DNA of 64,000 bases from positions 1,364,001-1,428,000 of the forward strand of contig JAPEHQ010000002.1 of assembly GCA_027405735.1 (NCBI GenBank), in the 5' to 3' direction. Made by a program: the position numbers and the translations under genes. This DNA is from Mucor racemosus. Lineage: Eukaryota; Mucoromycota; Mucoromycetes; Mucorales; Mucoraceae. A model generated the notes under the pieces. The model ran no database searches. It was not told the origin of the DNA and was given only the letters and a program-made list of their open reading frames with translations. Shown here in pieces: positions 1-11,293 of the stretch. Each line of letters begins with the position of its first letter. The first letter of the stretch is position 1.

Positions 1-297
1 TATCTGCATTATAATGAAGTGTGCTCTTGGTCAAATATTATGGTCAAAGTAATGTGATTTTTAATATTAGAGATATTGATGAACATTGGTTGAAGGAAGG
101 TTGGTGTTCTTATTTATAAATTAGATATTTATTAAGGATATAAATAAGGATATAAAGGGGAAGAAAGACAGATAATTCTACAAGGAATAATGGAATGATT
201 TCCTTGCAGTATTGATTATAGGAACATTTGGAATGAGGATTAGTGCTATGAATTATTATAGTGATAATTTGATTCATTATATGCGTGTAAATAAATA

Positions 298-590
298 AAA
301 ACTCGAAAGCTCGAAGAAAACTCGAGAACTCGAGAAAAACTCGAGAACTCGAGAAAAACTCGACAACTCGAAGGAAACTCGATGACTCGAAAAAACTCGA
401 CAGCTCGAGAAAACTCGACAACTCGAGAAAAACTCGACAGCTCGAGGAAAACTCGACAGCTCGAACAGCTCGATTAGTAGCTCGACTCGACTCGAGGCTC
501 GCGAGCTTTGTTTATGCAATCTCGAGTTGGCTCGCAGGCTCGAGTAAAACTCGACTCGACTCGACTCGAAAGGCTCGACTCCAATACTAG
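298..590. repeat. CTCGAG-rich degenerate minisatellite
   Basis: About 290 bp are built from variants of AAAACTCGAGAACTCGAG and AAACTCGACAGCTCGA, a repeat step of roughly 17-18 bp, grading at the right end into plain CGACT repeats (ACTCGACTCGACTCGA). Every variant keeps CTCGA cores, many as the palindrome CTCGAG. The Ser/Glu/Phe-rich open frames read through it on the minus strand are translations of the repeat and not genes. Confidence 0.9.
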
Positions 591-1269
591 TTCGAGAAGA
601 ATATTATAACGCGCCCTAACATTAACGATTAATAATGCATTTCCACATAAACAATAGGAAAAACATGTACTTGTACCTGCTACTTGATTTCAGTTTATAA
701 AAATACTGGTCTTTTGGCTGTAGTTTTAAACATAAATAAAAGAACTCAGGAAAGAATGAGGAAGAAAAAAGAAAAATAATCTTAAATCAGTCGATTTTGT
801 GTGCTACAAACAGAAATTTACAATAGATCGGTGCTTCATTCATTAATAAAAATATTAAGATTATACGGTTTTCGTTTCGTACCCTCACACTTCCCAGAAA
901 TAAAAGAGGTTTGAACTTAATAGAGCCTGTACCTTTCTTTTGTAGGCTATCCATATCTGTCTCAAAATAAAATAGTTAGTATTAGAGCATAGGTATATTG
1001 TCCTATCATTGGACTAACATTGGCTAAGAATTGATCAAAAAAGATTGCCCTAAATCGATTGTAGATATAAAGTACCAAATTTGATGAGGTATAAATGTTT
1101 TGTATTCACAAGATGATAGATCGAGTTAAAAGCTATTCTGTATTTTTTGTTTCAATGAAAAGTATCAAATCTTTATCGAGATAATTAGAATAATAGTTGG
1201 TATCTCAGCTTATTGCATATATCAACTGAGATTTAATTTTATTCTGAAAAAACTGGATCAAAATGATTC

Positions 1270-2360
1270 AAAAACAAAAATGTCTTATAACTCATGAACT
1301 GCATAGTAAGTTGAACTAGCATATTAAATGTTTTTTATACAGTTTCAAATTCTGCATCCATCTAAACAAAATTTAAACAAATCTTTTACATTAAAATTTG
1401 CGTAAAATGCAATTGAATTTTTGGAGGTTTTTTAAAGATATACATTACGTTTTATAAGCATAGTTCAAATATTATTAATGGAGATGATGCGCAGAAGAAT
1501 TATCTATCGATCTAGTTATTGTTAAATTTCTTAGCTATACTTTTCGTAGAGAAAACGAGATTTTTGTCAATTTTTTTTTCAAATTCAGAATTTAGGATGA
1601 GGGTATACAAGGGAAAATTGAAGCCAAAAACCAGTGTATTCTTTTGTACACATTTTTGAGGATATCTCTACGAGAAATTAATATTTTGAAAAGAACTATA
1701 TTGAATCCGGTAGAGCTCAATGAGCTCTATGACATGAATACAAAAAAAAATACTGCCCAATTTAACCAATATTTTTTAATTTACTACAAAAAGGTCAAAA
1801 AAATGAAAAAAAAATAAAAATGCTCAGAATTTTTTTATACTTAAATATGTAATAGAACACTTTAAAACAAGTAAGTTTTATTATTAAAAAGTATTAGTAT
1901 AGCTTAATTTTTCGTAGAGATATGAAATCTCAAAGTCTTTGGTTTTTAGCAGTGAAATACCTTTTAGAAATCTGAAACATTAGCATTAGAAAAGTTATAT
2001 CAACAGCAAAAAGTAAGATATTTCCGGATACGTGTTTTTGAATTAAAGTTGAGCATCTCAGATACATTGATATATAGTTTTTTCCTGGCGTTATTTAATG
2101 GGAAGAAACAGTAGATCAGGGATGAAAAGTGGGACCCAGTTTTCAAGAAAAAAGCGGCGAATTTTACATGTTTTTGAGTCTTTTGTGAGAGATAAAATAA
2201 ATTTAGGAAAAGGTAGGAATGTAGTAGCATAATGCAACAACCAATTCATGTCTATTTCGCAACGTTCAAAGTATACCTTAAAAAGTGTTTAGTGTAAAAT
2301 TAGTTATAGAATGAAGAGCACGCTCTCATTTTGAAGATTTAAAATTATGAGAATTCAAAT
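1270..2360 (+). repeat. Diverged relatives of the 1.6-kb satellite unit
   Basis: Several blocks match the satellite unit at 26.6-47.1 kb in the same orientation. The block GCATAGTAAGTTGAACTAGC at about 1302 is also in every unit (about 26929 in the first). A TGCGCA..AATTATCTA block lies near 1487 (about 27113 in the unit), and the TTTTCGTRGAGA core lies near 1540 (about 27168). The spacing of the first two blocks (about 185 bp) is the same in both places. Further copies of the core occur near 1908 (+) and 1665 (inverted), and a GAGCACGCTC block near 2315 matches the GGAGCACGCTCC block of the unit. Sequence between blocks is strongly diverged. Confidence 0.6.
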
Positions 2361-2818
2361 TTTACTCTATCAGATGTTACTTACAGAAAATCTATTTTAA
2401 CTTCTGGAGTGTAACAGTTTTAAATGTATCAGAGCAAGTCAATAAAGTTTGTTAATTTATAGAGTGTAGCAAGACTAAACACAATCTTTTATATTTTTTT
2501 ATATTGATTAATTAGAAATAAAAGTAATCAAGGGTTATGAAGTGTAATTGTTTAGCTTCTATTATAAAAAATATATTTTTCATTATTAAATGGTGCTTTT
2601 AAAGGCTTAGTCCTCAGTACATCATAGTAATAAAGACTACTCTGGTATTTACAATAGATAGCCTGTTTATTTCATGCCATCTGCATGCGATTTATGATTT
2701 CGATATATCCTGTTTTACATTTGATTTATGGAATTTTATAACAGACACAACTTTTTACCAAAGTACTGCTACTTGGAATAAACAGAAGCTTTAATATCAA
2801 AAATATATTCAATCTTCG

Positions 2819-2903
2819 CAGCGTATTGCGAACTTGTTTGGAACTCTTCTGCTAAAGTATTGAAATTACGCAGCATAATCTCAAAATATTTCGCAATACG
2901 CTG
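2819..2903. repeat. 14-bp perfect inverted repeat with 57-nt spacer
   Basis: CAGCGTATTGCGAA (2819-2832) is the exact reverse complement of TTCGCAATACGCTG (2890-2903). The arms are richer in GC than the surroundings. This could be a hairpin, a dimeric protein site or the remnant termini of a very small element; the sequence does not decide between them. Confidence 0.6.
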
Positions 2904-3632
2904 GGAATGTGCCTATAATTGGCCTTTCACAAGTTACAATTTTAGTAATTCAGACATCTAATAGCGATTTCGGTTATCAAGTCAAACCGGGATTGCACAA
3001 TTTCAGGAACAAAGGATGATTAGCGTCTTGAGCTCACTGCTACTGAAATTTTAATCTTTTGCATGAACGCTTTATGCACCATATGTCCCATAATATATGC
3101 AAGAAAGTAACGACGATATAAGTAACTAATGTTAGTGTGACCATGTTCATAGTTACTAGATGACCTGAGCGACATCGAGAGACTTCCAAAGCACTTATAT
3201 AGTTAAATGAGTCATACATACAAATCAATCCATATACAAAACGGTGCTAAATCCTATAAACCGAGAGTCTTTTCTTTCAGTATCCGCATTTCAAAACCAG
3301 ACATCCAACGAATGAATGCGTTGTTTCTCTATCATGAATAAAACAAAAGGGATTTATATATACAACATTTACAATGTAAATATATATATATATATATATC
3401 GTATGGGCTGAGGCATGTATTACATTGGCTTATACGAGCTAAATGAACACAAAATCATTATACAAATACTGACTCATAATTAATTATGTCAAAATAAGGT
3501 GACGGTGGGATTCCAAATGAAGGTTTAAAGAGCCACCTTTTGTTACATTTTTGACTCCAAAAAAAAAAAAAAAAAATTAGATAAACCTTCCTCTTTCTTT
3601 TCCACTCTAATATAACATTACTAAAAGAAAAA

Positions 3633-5250
3633 ATGTCTACCAACTGGACCCCTCAAGACTGGAAACAAAAGCCAATTGTGCAAGATGTTGTATATGAAGA
3701 TCAGGCGCATGTTGATCGTGTATTGAACAAATTGCAGCGCTTGCCTCCTATGGTTTCTGCCTCCGAGGTATGTGTTTTTTTTATAATGAAAATCAATATA
3801 ATATTCATTTTATGTATAGGTAGATAATTTAAGAAAGCAATTGAAGGATGCTGCTCTTGGTAAATCATTCTTATTACAAGGTGGTGATTGTGCCGAGTTG
3901 TTTGATTATTGTTCTCAGGTAAAAAAAAAAGAGCTTGCTTAGATGATTTAATGCCAATTTATTTACATTTCATCGTATATTCCAGGATCCCATTGAAGCT
4001 AAAATCAAAGTTTTGTTACAAATGTCTCTTGTTTTAACTTGGGGTGCTCGTACTCCTGTTGTGCGTATTGCTCGTATGGCTGGTCAATATGCTAAACCTC
4101 GCTCTAGTCCTATGGAAATGTATCAAGGAAATGAGATTCATTCTTTCAGGTAATGTATTAAGGATTTCGAAGAGATTTATTTGGATATTGATAATTTCGT
4201 TTAGAGGTGATAATGTCAATGGTTTTGATCCTAGTGATCGCAAGCCTGACCCTGAGCGTTTGTTAGGGTAAGCATTTAGATTATGTACCATCAGATTCAT
4301 TATACTGACCTTTTTTTTTCTTTTGTAGTGCTTATTTCCATTCAGCAGCTACATTGAATTATGTTCGTACATTACTTGATTCTGGATTTGCCGATTTACA
4401 TGAACCCTCAAAATGGAATTTGAGCCACGTGCGTTCTGATAATGTGAAGAGAGAATATGAATCCATTGTGACACAATTGACAGATTCTCTTGACTTTATG
4501 AGAACTATTGGTGCTGATAATGGCAATTCCAATGCACTTCAATCTGTTGATTTCTTCGTCTCTCACGAAGCGCTTTTATTGGATTATGAGGCAAGTCTCA
4601 CTCGTTTATTAGTATCATCTACTACAAAGGAAAAGAAATGGTACAACACAGGTTCTCACTTTTTGTGGATTGGTGATCGTACTCGTCAACCTGAAGGTGC
4701 ACATATTGAATATATGCGTGGTATTGAAAACCCCATTGGTATCAAGGTAGGACCTACCACAGATCCTACACAATTAGTTGGTTTGCTCGACACAGTGAAT
4801 CCCAACAAGGAAATCGGTAAAGTGACATTAATTACACGTTTTGGTGCCGAAAAGGTAGAAAAGCATTTACCTCAACATATTGAAGCTGTGCGTAAATCTG
4901 GTCATATCCCTGTTTGGGTGTGCGATCCTATGCATGGTAATACAAAGACAGCCTCTGATGGGACTTTGAAGACCAGACATTTCATTGATATCATTCAAGA
5001 ATTATCACAAACTTTCCGTGTCCACAAGGATTGTAAGAGTAAATTAAATGGTGTTCATTTTGAATTGACTGGTGATTCAGTTACAGAATGTATTGGTGGT
5101 TCAATGGATTTAAGAGATGATGATTTATCTACAAATTATCAAACTCATTGTGATCCTCGTTTAAATTATGAACAATCTCTTGATGTTGCCTTTTTAATAG
5201 CTAAATACTATGAAAATGAGAGAAAGACCAAGGATTTCCCTAATTTGTGA
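3633..5250 (+). CDS. Class II 3-deoxy-D-arabino-heptulosonate 7-phosphate (DAHP) synthase
   Basis: It catalyses the first step of the shikimate pathway, condensing phosphoenolpyruvate with erythrose 4-phosphate. Five exons give 460 residues: 3633-3767, 3820-3918, 3986-4149, 4205-4267, 4329-5250; introns are 52-67 bp with GT..AG ends. Class II (plant and mycobacterial type) signatures are clear: GGDCAELF at residues 66-73, where the Cys is the expected metal-ligand position; GARTPVVRIARMAGQYAKPR at 98-117; an N-terminal PxxDW-like segment; and, in the last exon, HGNTK with conserved GD and D motifs. Length matches the family and there is no organelle-targeting extension, so a cytosolic enzyme is likely. 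The start follows an A-rich leader and gives the family's usual N-terminus. It stands alone, with gene-free DNA on both sides. The family assignment is firm; exon edges are inferred from frame and homology. Confidence 0.95.
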
Positions 5251-5297
5251 AATCAATTGGGCTGAAAGCCAACATTTTAGAGTTGAATATATTTCAT

Positions 5298-5303
5298 AAT
5301 AAA
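5298..5303 (+). terminator. AATAAA polyadenylation signal of the DAHP synthase gene
   Basis: A canonical AATAAA lies about 48 bp after the stop codon in a T/A-rich 3' end. The position fits, but it is one of several A-rich hexamers in the area. Confidence 0.4.
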
Positions 5304-5867
5304 AATTAAAAAGCCTAAAGTTTATTGTAATATACACTAGAACGATTCAGTGCTTTTCTTTCCCATTGAAATTATCCAAATTTGAGTTTACAGCGTTTCT
5401 GAGCCTCAAAAGCGATGATTTGTAATTGCTATTTACCTTCTTGTATTCATACGAAAATGAAAATAAAAAATATAGTATCATACCTGATATGTTACAGCTA
5501 TATATAGTTTTTGTTATTTTTGTTTGCCATATTCCATAATTTAGAAAATACTTTTTAAATACCTGAGTTCACATTCTCATTGCTTAAAAGTCAAAACTTT
5601 GCTGCAGTATATCTCGGCGAAAAATTATGCGTTTCCGACATTTAAACGCATTTTTCAATATGTTCAGTAAAGTGATTATTGCAATTTATATACGCAAACT
5701 ATAGTGCTAATTTACATCTATGAATGGTATTTAGTTTTCTGAAATATCTTAATTATTGATGGAGAAAATAAAAAAGGGTATAAAAAAAAAATTGGTGACC
5801 GACATTTTCATGAGCATTCATAAGGTCCCTTTTTTCTTGGATCCCAAAAAATCACACAAAATCACAG

Positions 5868-5970
5868 ATTTCTCCACGAAAAATGTAGTTACATCTGCAA
5901 GCAATACCTTGATCTATAGATAATATTTTGAGCAATTACTCCATAGAGTAAAATATTAATTATCTGAATA
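5868..5970 (-). repeat. Inverted, diverged fragment of the satellite family
   Basis: Read on the minus strand, this segment aligns with the unit part near 27110-27185. TTTTTCGTGGAG is conserved exactly (here as CTCCACGAAAAA), preceded by a GTA-ACTAC block (unit GTAGCCCTA) and an ATTATCTAYAGA block (unit ATTATCTACAGA). The order and approximate spacing of the blocks are retained, so a shared origin is more likely than chance. Confidence 0.5.
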
Positions 5971-8538
5971 AAATTTAAGAGAAAATGCTGAAAAACCTTC
6001 AAAAATTCACTTCAATTTTACAGAAAATTTTGTGAGTAAAATATTTTTAAATTTTATATCATTCAATTGAAAATTTAAAGTTGAACATAAAATATTTAGA
6101 ATGCTAGGTGGGGTTACTATACATTTTGTTATGGATTTAGCAAAATCAAATTTTTGATCGATTTTTTTTCATTTTTAATGTTTTGCATTTCAAACGCAGC
6201 CATGCTTTTCAAGCAGAAAATAACTGAAAAGTAAGCAATTTTCAACAACACTTTACACTTTTTTGGAAAAGAATTGCAATGTTTTCTTATCTATGATGAT
6301 TTTATATACTTGGAAGTAAACTAGAGCTTTTATTACCAAATAAAAGAAAATTTTAGTACAAATTACATAATATATACGCATTATATAAAGCACAAACTAA
6401 CGAAAACTTGTTCATGGCATTAGTTTATATCGTTTGTACATAATGTTTGCCTTATACAAACGTAAAATATCAACTAGTTTGGTGTAACTTGATAACATAA
6501 CAGGTTGCGTCCTTGTATAAAATAAAAATATGCAAAACAAAGCTAATTATGACTTAAACTATTCGGTTGTTTAGGTCGATATTTATTTTTTAGTACAAGG
6601 CTGCCGCCGCCGCCGCCATCATTCATTGCCGCCCTCATTATACAAATATAAGATTGATACTTCTGCATGTATCATAATATGTATGATATGTATACACATA
6701 CACATTACATGTATTTATTATGCTCAGCTTGTATATATATGTAATAATCTTTAATAAAGAAAGAGATACAAAGAATCTATGTTGTACAATCGATCATCAA
6801 TTATCTGTGTATTATATGTTGTGTGCTGTACAACAAAATGTCATTTATATACTTGGTTTAGTCAAGTGGTCAAAGCTACATACTATATTACACTTAATTT
6901 TCAAAAATGTCGGAAAATGATGCCAGTAAAGGATCTGTAATTAGTCATGATGTTTGTATTTTACAGGTCAAGAAGCTGCTTATTATCTTTGTTTTAGTTG
7001 CATCACATCACATAACATAACATATAGTCATGCATGCATTAAATCAGCCCAACGTGCTCATTAATTTAGGTCAGTTATTTTTTTTATTTTTTTTTGTTTC
7101 CATTTTGTTATCAAGCGATATGTACAACAGTGGCTGAGATTAACTTGTTCCTTCAAAGGAACTAAAAAAAATACTGATTTTCTGTTGTTTTTTAATGCGT
7201 ACTACGTATGGCAGCATAATTTTTTAGAAAATTGATATAATATTTCGAAATTACACTTAATGGTTTAGGTTTATCTGATTCCCCCTTTGAAATCCGAAAC
7301 ACATCCTATGACAATATTGGAAAAAAAAAGAAGATGATTTATTTATAGGTCGCATTCTAATTGAAACAAAGAGGACATCTAAAAAAGAATATACAGATGG
7401 TTGTAATGATAGCAAATCAATTTATATTGTAGTAATGGAATAGTTTTATAATAGAACATAGTAGATCTCTTATTTACTTTGCTCTTGTGTAGCTGTAACA
7501 GAAAAAATTTAATACTTTTTCATCATCATTATTCGCCCGAAAAAAATATATTTAAAAGATTAGATTAAGGTTTTCTTGACCTTCTTTTTTTTTCATGTAT
7601 ATACCAGCTCAAACAATACATAAAACTTGTTTATTCTCTAAAAAAAACAATCGCTGAAATAAACAAATACTATCTATCCAAGATTCGTTAGTCTTGACCT
7701 TCCTTTTTTTTTTGAATGGGATCATATACCCATTAAAAAAGCTAGATATCGGAGTTTAATTGTTTTGCGGTTAAATAGTAGAGTTATCCAATCATTTTTA
7801 TTTTTAATTTAAGGCACATCCAATGAAATCAATTGTAAGATGATCTCCGTTTAAATCAGAAAAAAAGGGCGTTTTTTTGGCCGTGTGTGACTAATGGGAA
7901 TATTATTGATTCGTTTAAACTAAACAACAAATCAGCAAAAAGTTCTGGACAAGCTGTAATATTTCGGAATGACCATATCTGTGATTTTATACTATAATAT
8001 GTTATTCAACAAAGTTGGAAACAAGTAAACTTTTTTTTTCGTTATTAATTGGGCTGAAAAAATCCAATGTTGTACGAATCGTTATAATTTTCCCCGCTTG
8101 ATATTGATAACAACATTTTATGACTTTTTTATTGAAAAATTAGTTGAAGATGGACAATGATAATTCAGAAAAATGGTAGTTTCATGTTTCACTCAAACAT
8201 TTTAGTCTAATGGTTGGTTGATCAGAATACATGTGAACGCATTTTGTTATTTTAAAATAAATCTTAAATTGATACGGGAGTGTAGAACCGGGCATAAAAA
8301 AATTTCTCACCTTTTTTTTGGACCTCTGCCCCTCAACCTTAAATTTCCATACAATCAACTTGAATTTCCGCGCAATTGTAGAAATAAAAAAATGTGGGTA
8401 TTTAAACTTTTCCGCCTTCTCTTTCTCTCTCTCTCTCTTTTTTTTTTCGAATATAAATTCTAGTTGTACAAATCTCGGAAATCTTCCCTTTTCTTTTTCT
8501 TTAACCTTTCATAAATTATTATATTCCAAAATCACAAA

Positions 8539-10744
8539 ATGAATTCTATTCATGATACTAAAGATTGGCAAAATGTCATGCCTAGTCAGCAGGCTCCGCT
8601 CCAAACCTCACCCATTGCAACAGCAGTAGATTCCTCTCCCAAACTCAATCACCCCAATACTGGATTTCCATCTAATGATTATGCTCAAAATAATGTCTAT
8701 CATCAACATCCTCAACAACAGCAACAGCAACAGCAACAAATGTAAGTAACTTTTCTAATTTTTCAAAAATAAATGACCCGTGCATTCGTGTCAATTATGC
8801 TGTACCTGTCGCTGTTTAGTGCAACAGGTACTACAAAATCAGATAATTTTTTGGGATTTATTTGGTAACCAAGGCAACGTTTTATTTTATTGTAGGCATA
8901 TCTATCCTCCTTCTACCGCTGCTACATCTGAATCTGATAATAATACGAATAGATTACCTGGGTAAGTTTCTTGTCTTGTCTCTATTTTTTATTTTACAAC
9001 CTATCAATCATATAATACTTGTACTGTTATTGGTTATCTTTGATTGACTTCTCTCACCCCTCCCTATCTTCTCTCTTCTTCACAACTTGATTTCTACATT
9101 TGATTATTGTTTCCTTTTTTACTCATCCTTCCATTTTTGACAAATTTTTATAGCATGATTGCTCATTCTCAACCAAGCACACCTCGCCCAGAGAATAACG
9201 AAGTACCATTATATCGTCAGCCTATTCCATTTGCTACTAGAAATGTTGTCAGAGGCAGAGCTAATCTATTTGCTAATGAAACTGGTCCTTATTTTAGTTC
9301 TACCAAACCTTTTGATAACCTTTATTCATCAGATAAATCCACTTTGTAAGTATATTTACTTTATGTTGTTTACAAAATATTTATTCAAATGTAAATCAGA
9401 TTATCCGTACGTGTTCAATCTAAAATGGATCGTGGTTTCTTCTTGGCTGATAACGATTGGACTTGTTACAGACGCAATTACTTTCAAGTCAGCAGTGTCT
9501 TTTCTGTTCATGGTTTCAATCACTATTACTCTGTAAATGAACCACATGTTCTTGTTAAAGCTGATGATGGTGCTTTACATAATGTCCAACGTTTTCTTCT
9601 TGGTGTTTCTGCTAGAGTTGCTAATAGTGAAAAAGATATTGAATTGATTCAACATACCCCAAAGCGTGATAAAGGCCCTCAATATAGACCAGAACCTAAA
9701 CCTATTACTCCCGGTGGAAATCTGAGTATGAGTTCTGTTGCTAATAATCAAAATATTGTTACTTTTGAAAGAGTTCAATTCAAAACTGCCACTGCCAATA
9801 ACGGAAAGAGAAGAGCTGCTCAACAATATTATATTTGTATTATTGAACTCTTTGCTGAAACTGATAGAGGCCAATTAATCAAGGTAGGATCTTGTCAATC
9901 TGCTCCTTTGGTTGTTAGAGGTAGAAGTCCTGGTCATTATGCTGATAATCATCAAGAGCGTCATCATCCTTACCCTGCTTCTAGTGCCAATACCTCTGCT
10001 GCTTCTGTTGCTGATTCTACACCTGATTCAACTACTCCATCATCGACTATTTCTACTAAAGCTGAACCTTTAACTCCACCTGGTCGTCAACAAATTCAAC
10101 AGCAACAGCAACAACAACAACCTATATATTATTCAAAGCCTCAAGAACCAATGATGCATCATAACTATGATCATCATCAATCACCTCAAAATTATACATA
10201 TTATTCTTCTTATCCTCAATATGCTAATACTGTTCAACAACAACAACAACAACAACAACAGCAACCACCTTCTTCAAATGTATCATCACCAATGTCTCAT
10301 CCTCCTCTTCCTTCACCTTATACTCATCATGCTCAAGTACCAAATTATGCTGTTCATGATGCTGGTCATTCTGATCCTTATTCAAATGAAGTTTACCAAA
10401 ATAACGCACCACCAACTGAAGAAGTCAAGATGCATCATCATCAACCATTCCAAATGCAACAAACTGGCCCTATTGAATCACCTCATAGTGGTTATGATTG
10501 GCAACGTGCTAGATATAATAGTTCGTCATCTGGTTCTTCTTCAGTGCCATCTCCCGGTGCTCATCAAGGCAATGAACCTCAACAAACTTATTTCTCACAC
10601 CATCAACAACAACAACAACAACAAGAAGGAAGACCTTATTCACCTACAACACCTACTTATTCTCCTTCTATTTTACAACAAAGAAAATATAATAATGCCA
10701 GTGGTGTACCTACTAATTTGATCAACAAACAACAACTTGCTTAA
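8539..10744 (+). CDS. NDT80/PhoG-domain transcription factor (Vib-1/XprG-like), polyQ-rich
   Basis: Likely nuclear DNA-binding regulator. Four exons give 601 residues: 8539-8741, 8896-8961, 9154-9345, 9400-10744. The NDT80/PhoG Ig-fold domain spans about residues 155-332. It opens with VQSKMDRGFF, continues through WTCYRRNYFQ and GFNHYYSV, and closes with the VGSCQSAPLVVRGRSPGHY segment, partly cut here, that is typical of the family. In fungi this family controls nutrient-starvation, protease and heterokaryon-incompatibility responses (Vib-1, XprG) and meiosis (Ndt80). The rest is disordered: glutamine runs at the end of exon 1 and four places in exon 4, plus Pro/Ser/His-rich stretches, as in activation domains. 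Intron 1 follows directly on the first Q run. The specific target genes cannot be told from the sequence. Confidence 0.9.
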
Positions 10745-11293
10745 AACAGAACATATATTTATTACTCTTATTATTATTATTATTATTATTACTATTACTA
10801 TTATTATCAACACATTTACAGACAACACTTTTACATATATTTAACGAAAAATGCTATTATATTGTATAATTACTCCTCTTTCTTTTTATAAAATACCAAT
10901 AAAAACATCATATATTCTTCCTTTTTTTTTTTTTTTTTTTTTTTGGATTTTCGGTTGTCCTTAATGTATTTTTACATGTGTTCAAAAGCATGCAATTACA
11001 TGAAATAAAACGTTAAAATGATCATTGACATCCGGAGTATCCTCTTATATTATTTGTTTTTGAGTAACTGCGTTTTGCATTGAAAATTATATACCATTTG
11101 AAATGGGTATCACAAAGTCGTATGAAAGCTAATTTTATTAAAACAAAAAATATTACAAACGTTGGTGATATGACAAGGTTCACGATGGTATGTTTTTCTT
11201 CTCGAATTACAACACTTTATGGCGTAAAACACTTTAAGAGATTCAGATGAATACAAAAATTTATAGGGTCAAAATAATATCGCAACAAAATAT
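10745..11293. other. Intergenic region between convergent genes
   Basis: This 549-bp segment holds the 3' ends of the NDT80-family gene (+) and the MYSM1-like gene (-). It contains an ATT microsatellite and a long T-run near 10922-10944. No gene is seen. Confidence 0.7.
10898..10903 (+). terminator. AATAAA polyadenylation signal of the NDT80-family gene
   Basis: A canonical AATAAA lies about 154 bp past the stop, just before a 20-plus T run at 10922-10944. The intervening 3' UTR contains an ATT trinucleotide microsatellite near 10768-10806. Confidence 0.45.

Larger units (their letters stand above)
1..3632. other. Gene-free AT-rich region upstream of DAHP synthase
   Basis: I see no supportable gene here; the few open frames are short and have no recognisable domain. 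The region holds a minisatellite (about 298-590), degenerate sequence related to the 1.6-kb satellite unit (about 1.27-2.36 kb), a 19-bp palindrome (1711-1729), a 14-bp inverted repeat pair (2819-2832 and 2890-2903), and an AT dinucleotide run near 3379-3399. The last few hundred bases should contain the DAHP synthase promoter, including a long A-run at about 3558-3575. Confidence 0.7.
5251..8538. other. Gene-free AT-rich intergenic region
   Basis: I find no convincing gene; open frames here are short, low in complexity and lack domains. A block related to the satellite unit lies inverted near 5.87-5.97 kb. There is a (GCC)n microsatellite near 6603-6617 and several T/A homopolymers. The final 150 bp (CT-rich near 8416-8447) form the leader and promoter-proximal region of the NDT80-family gene. 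Confidence 0.65.

Noticed and set aside
110..519. Ser/Glu/Phe-rich frames on the minus strand in the first 520 bp
   Set aside because: They are translations of the CTCGAG minisatellite and neighbouring AT-rich sequence.
298..590. Telomeric repeat at the window start
   Set aside because: The motif is based on CTCGA, not TTAGGG or a variant, and it is internal with non-repeat sequence on its left.
6907..7020. Small plus-strand frame of about 38 codons starting MSENDASKG, as a first exon
   Set aside because: It has a gene-like start but no downstream exon with a recognisable domain, so it cannot be supported.
10167..10721. 184-codon plus-strand frame overlapping the NDT80-family gene
   Set aside because: It is the shifted frame of CAA and CAT repeats (giving runs of Asn and Ile/Leu) inside a well-supported exon.
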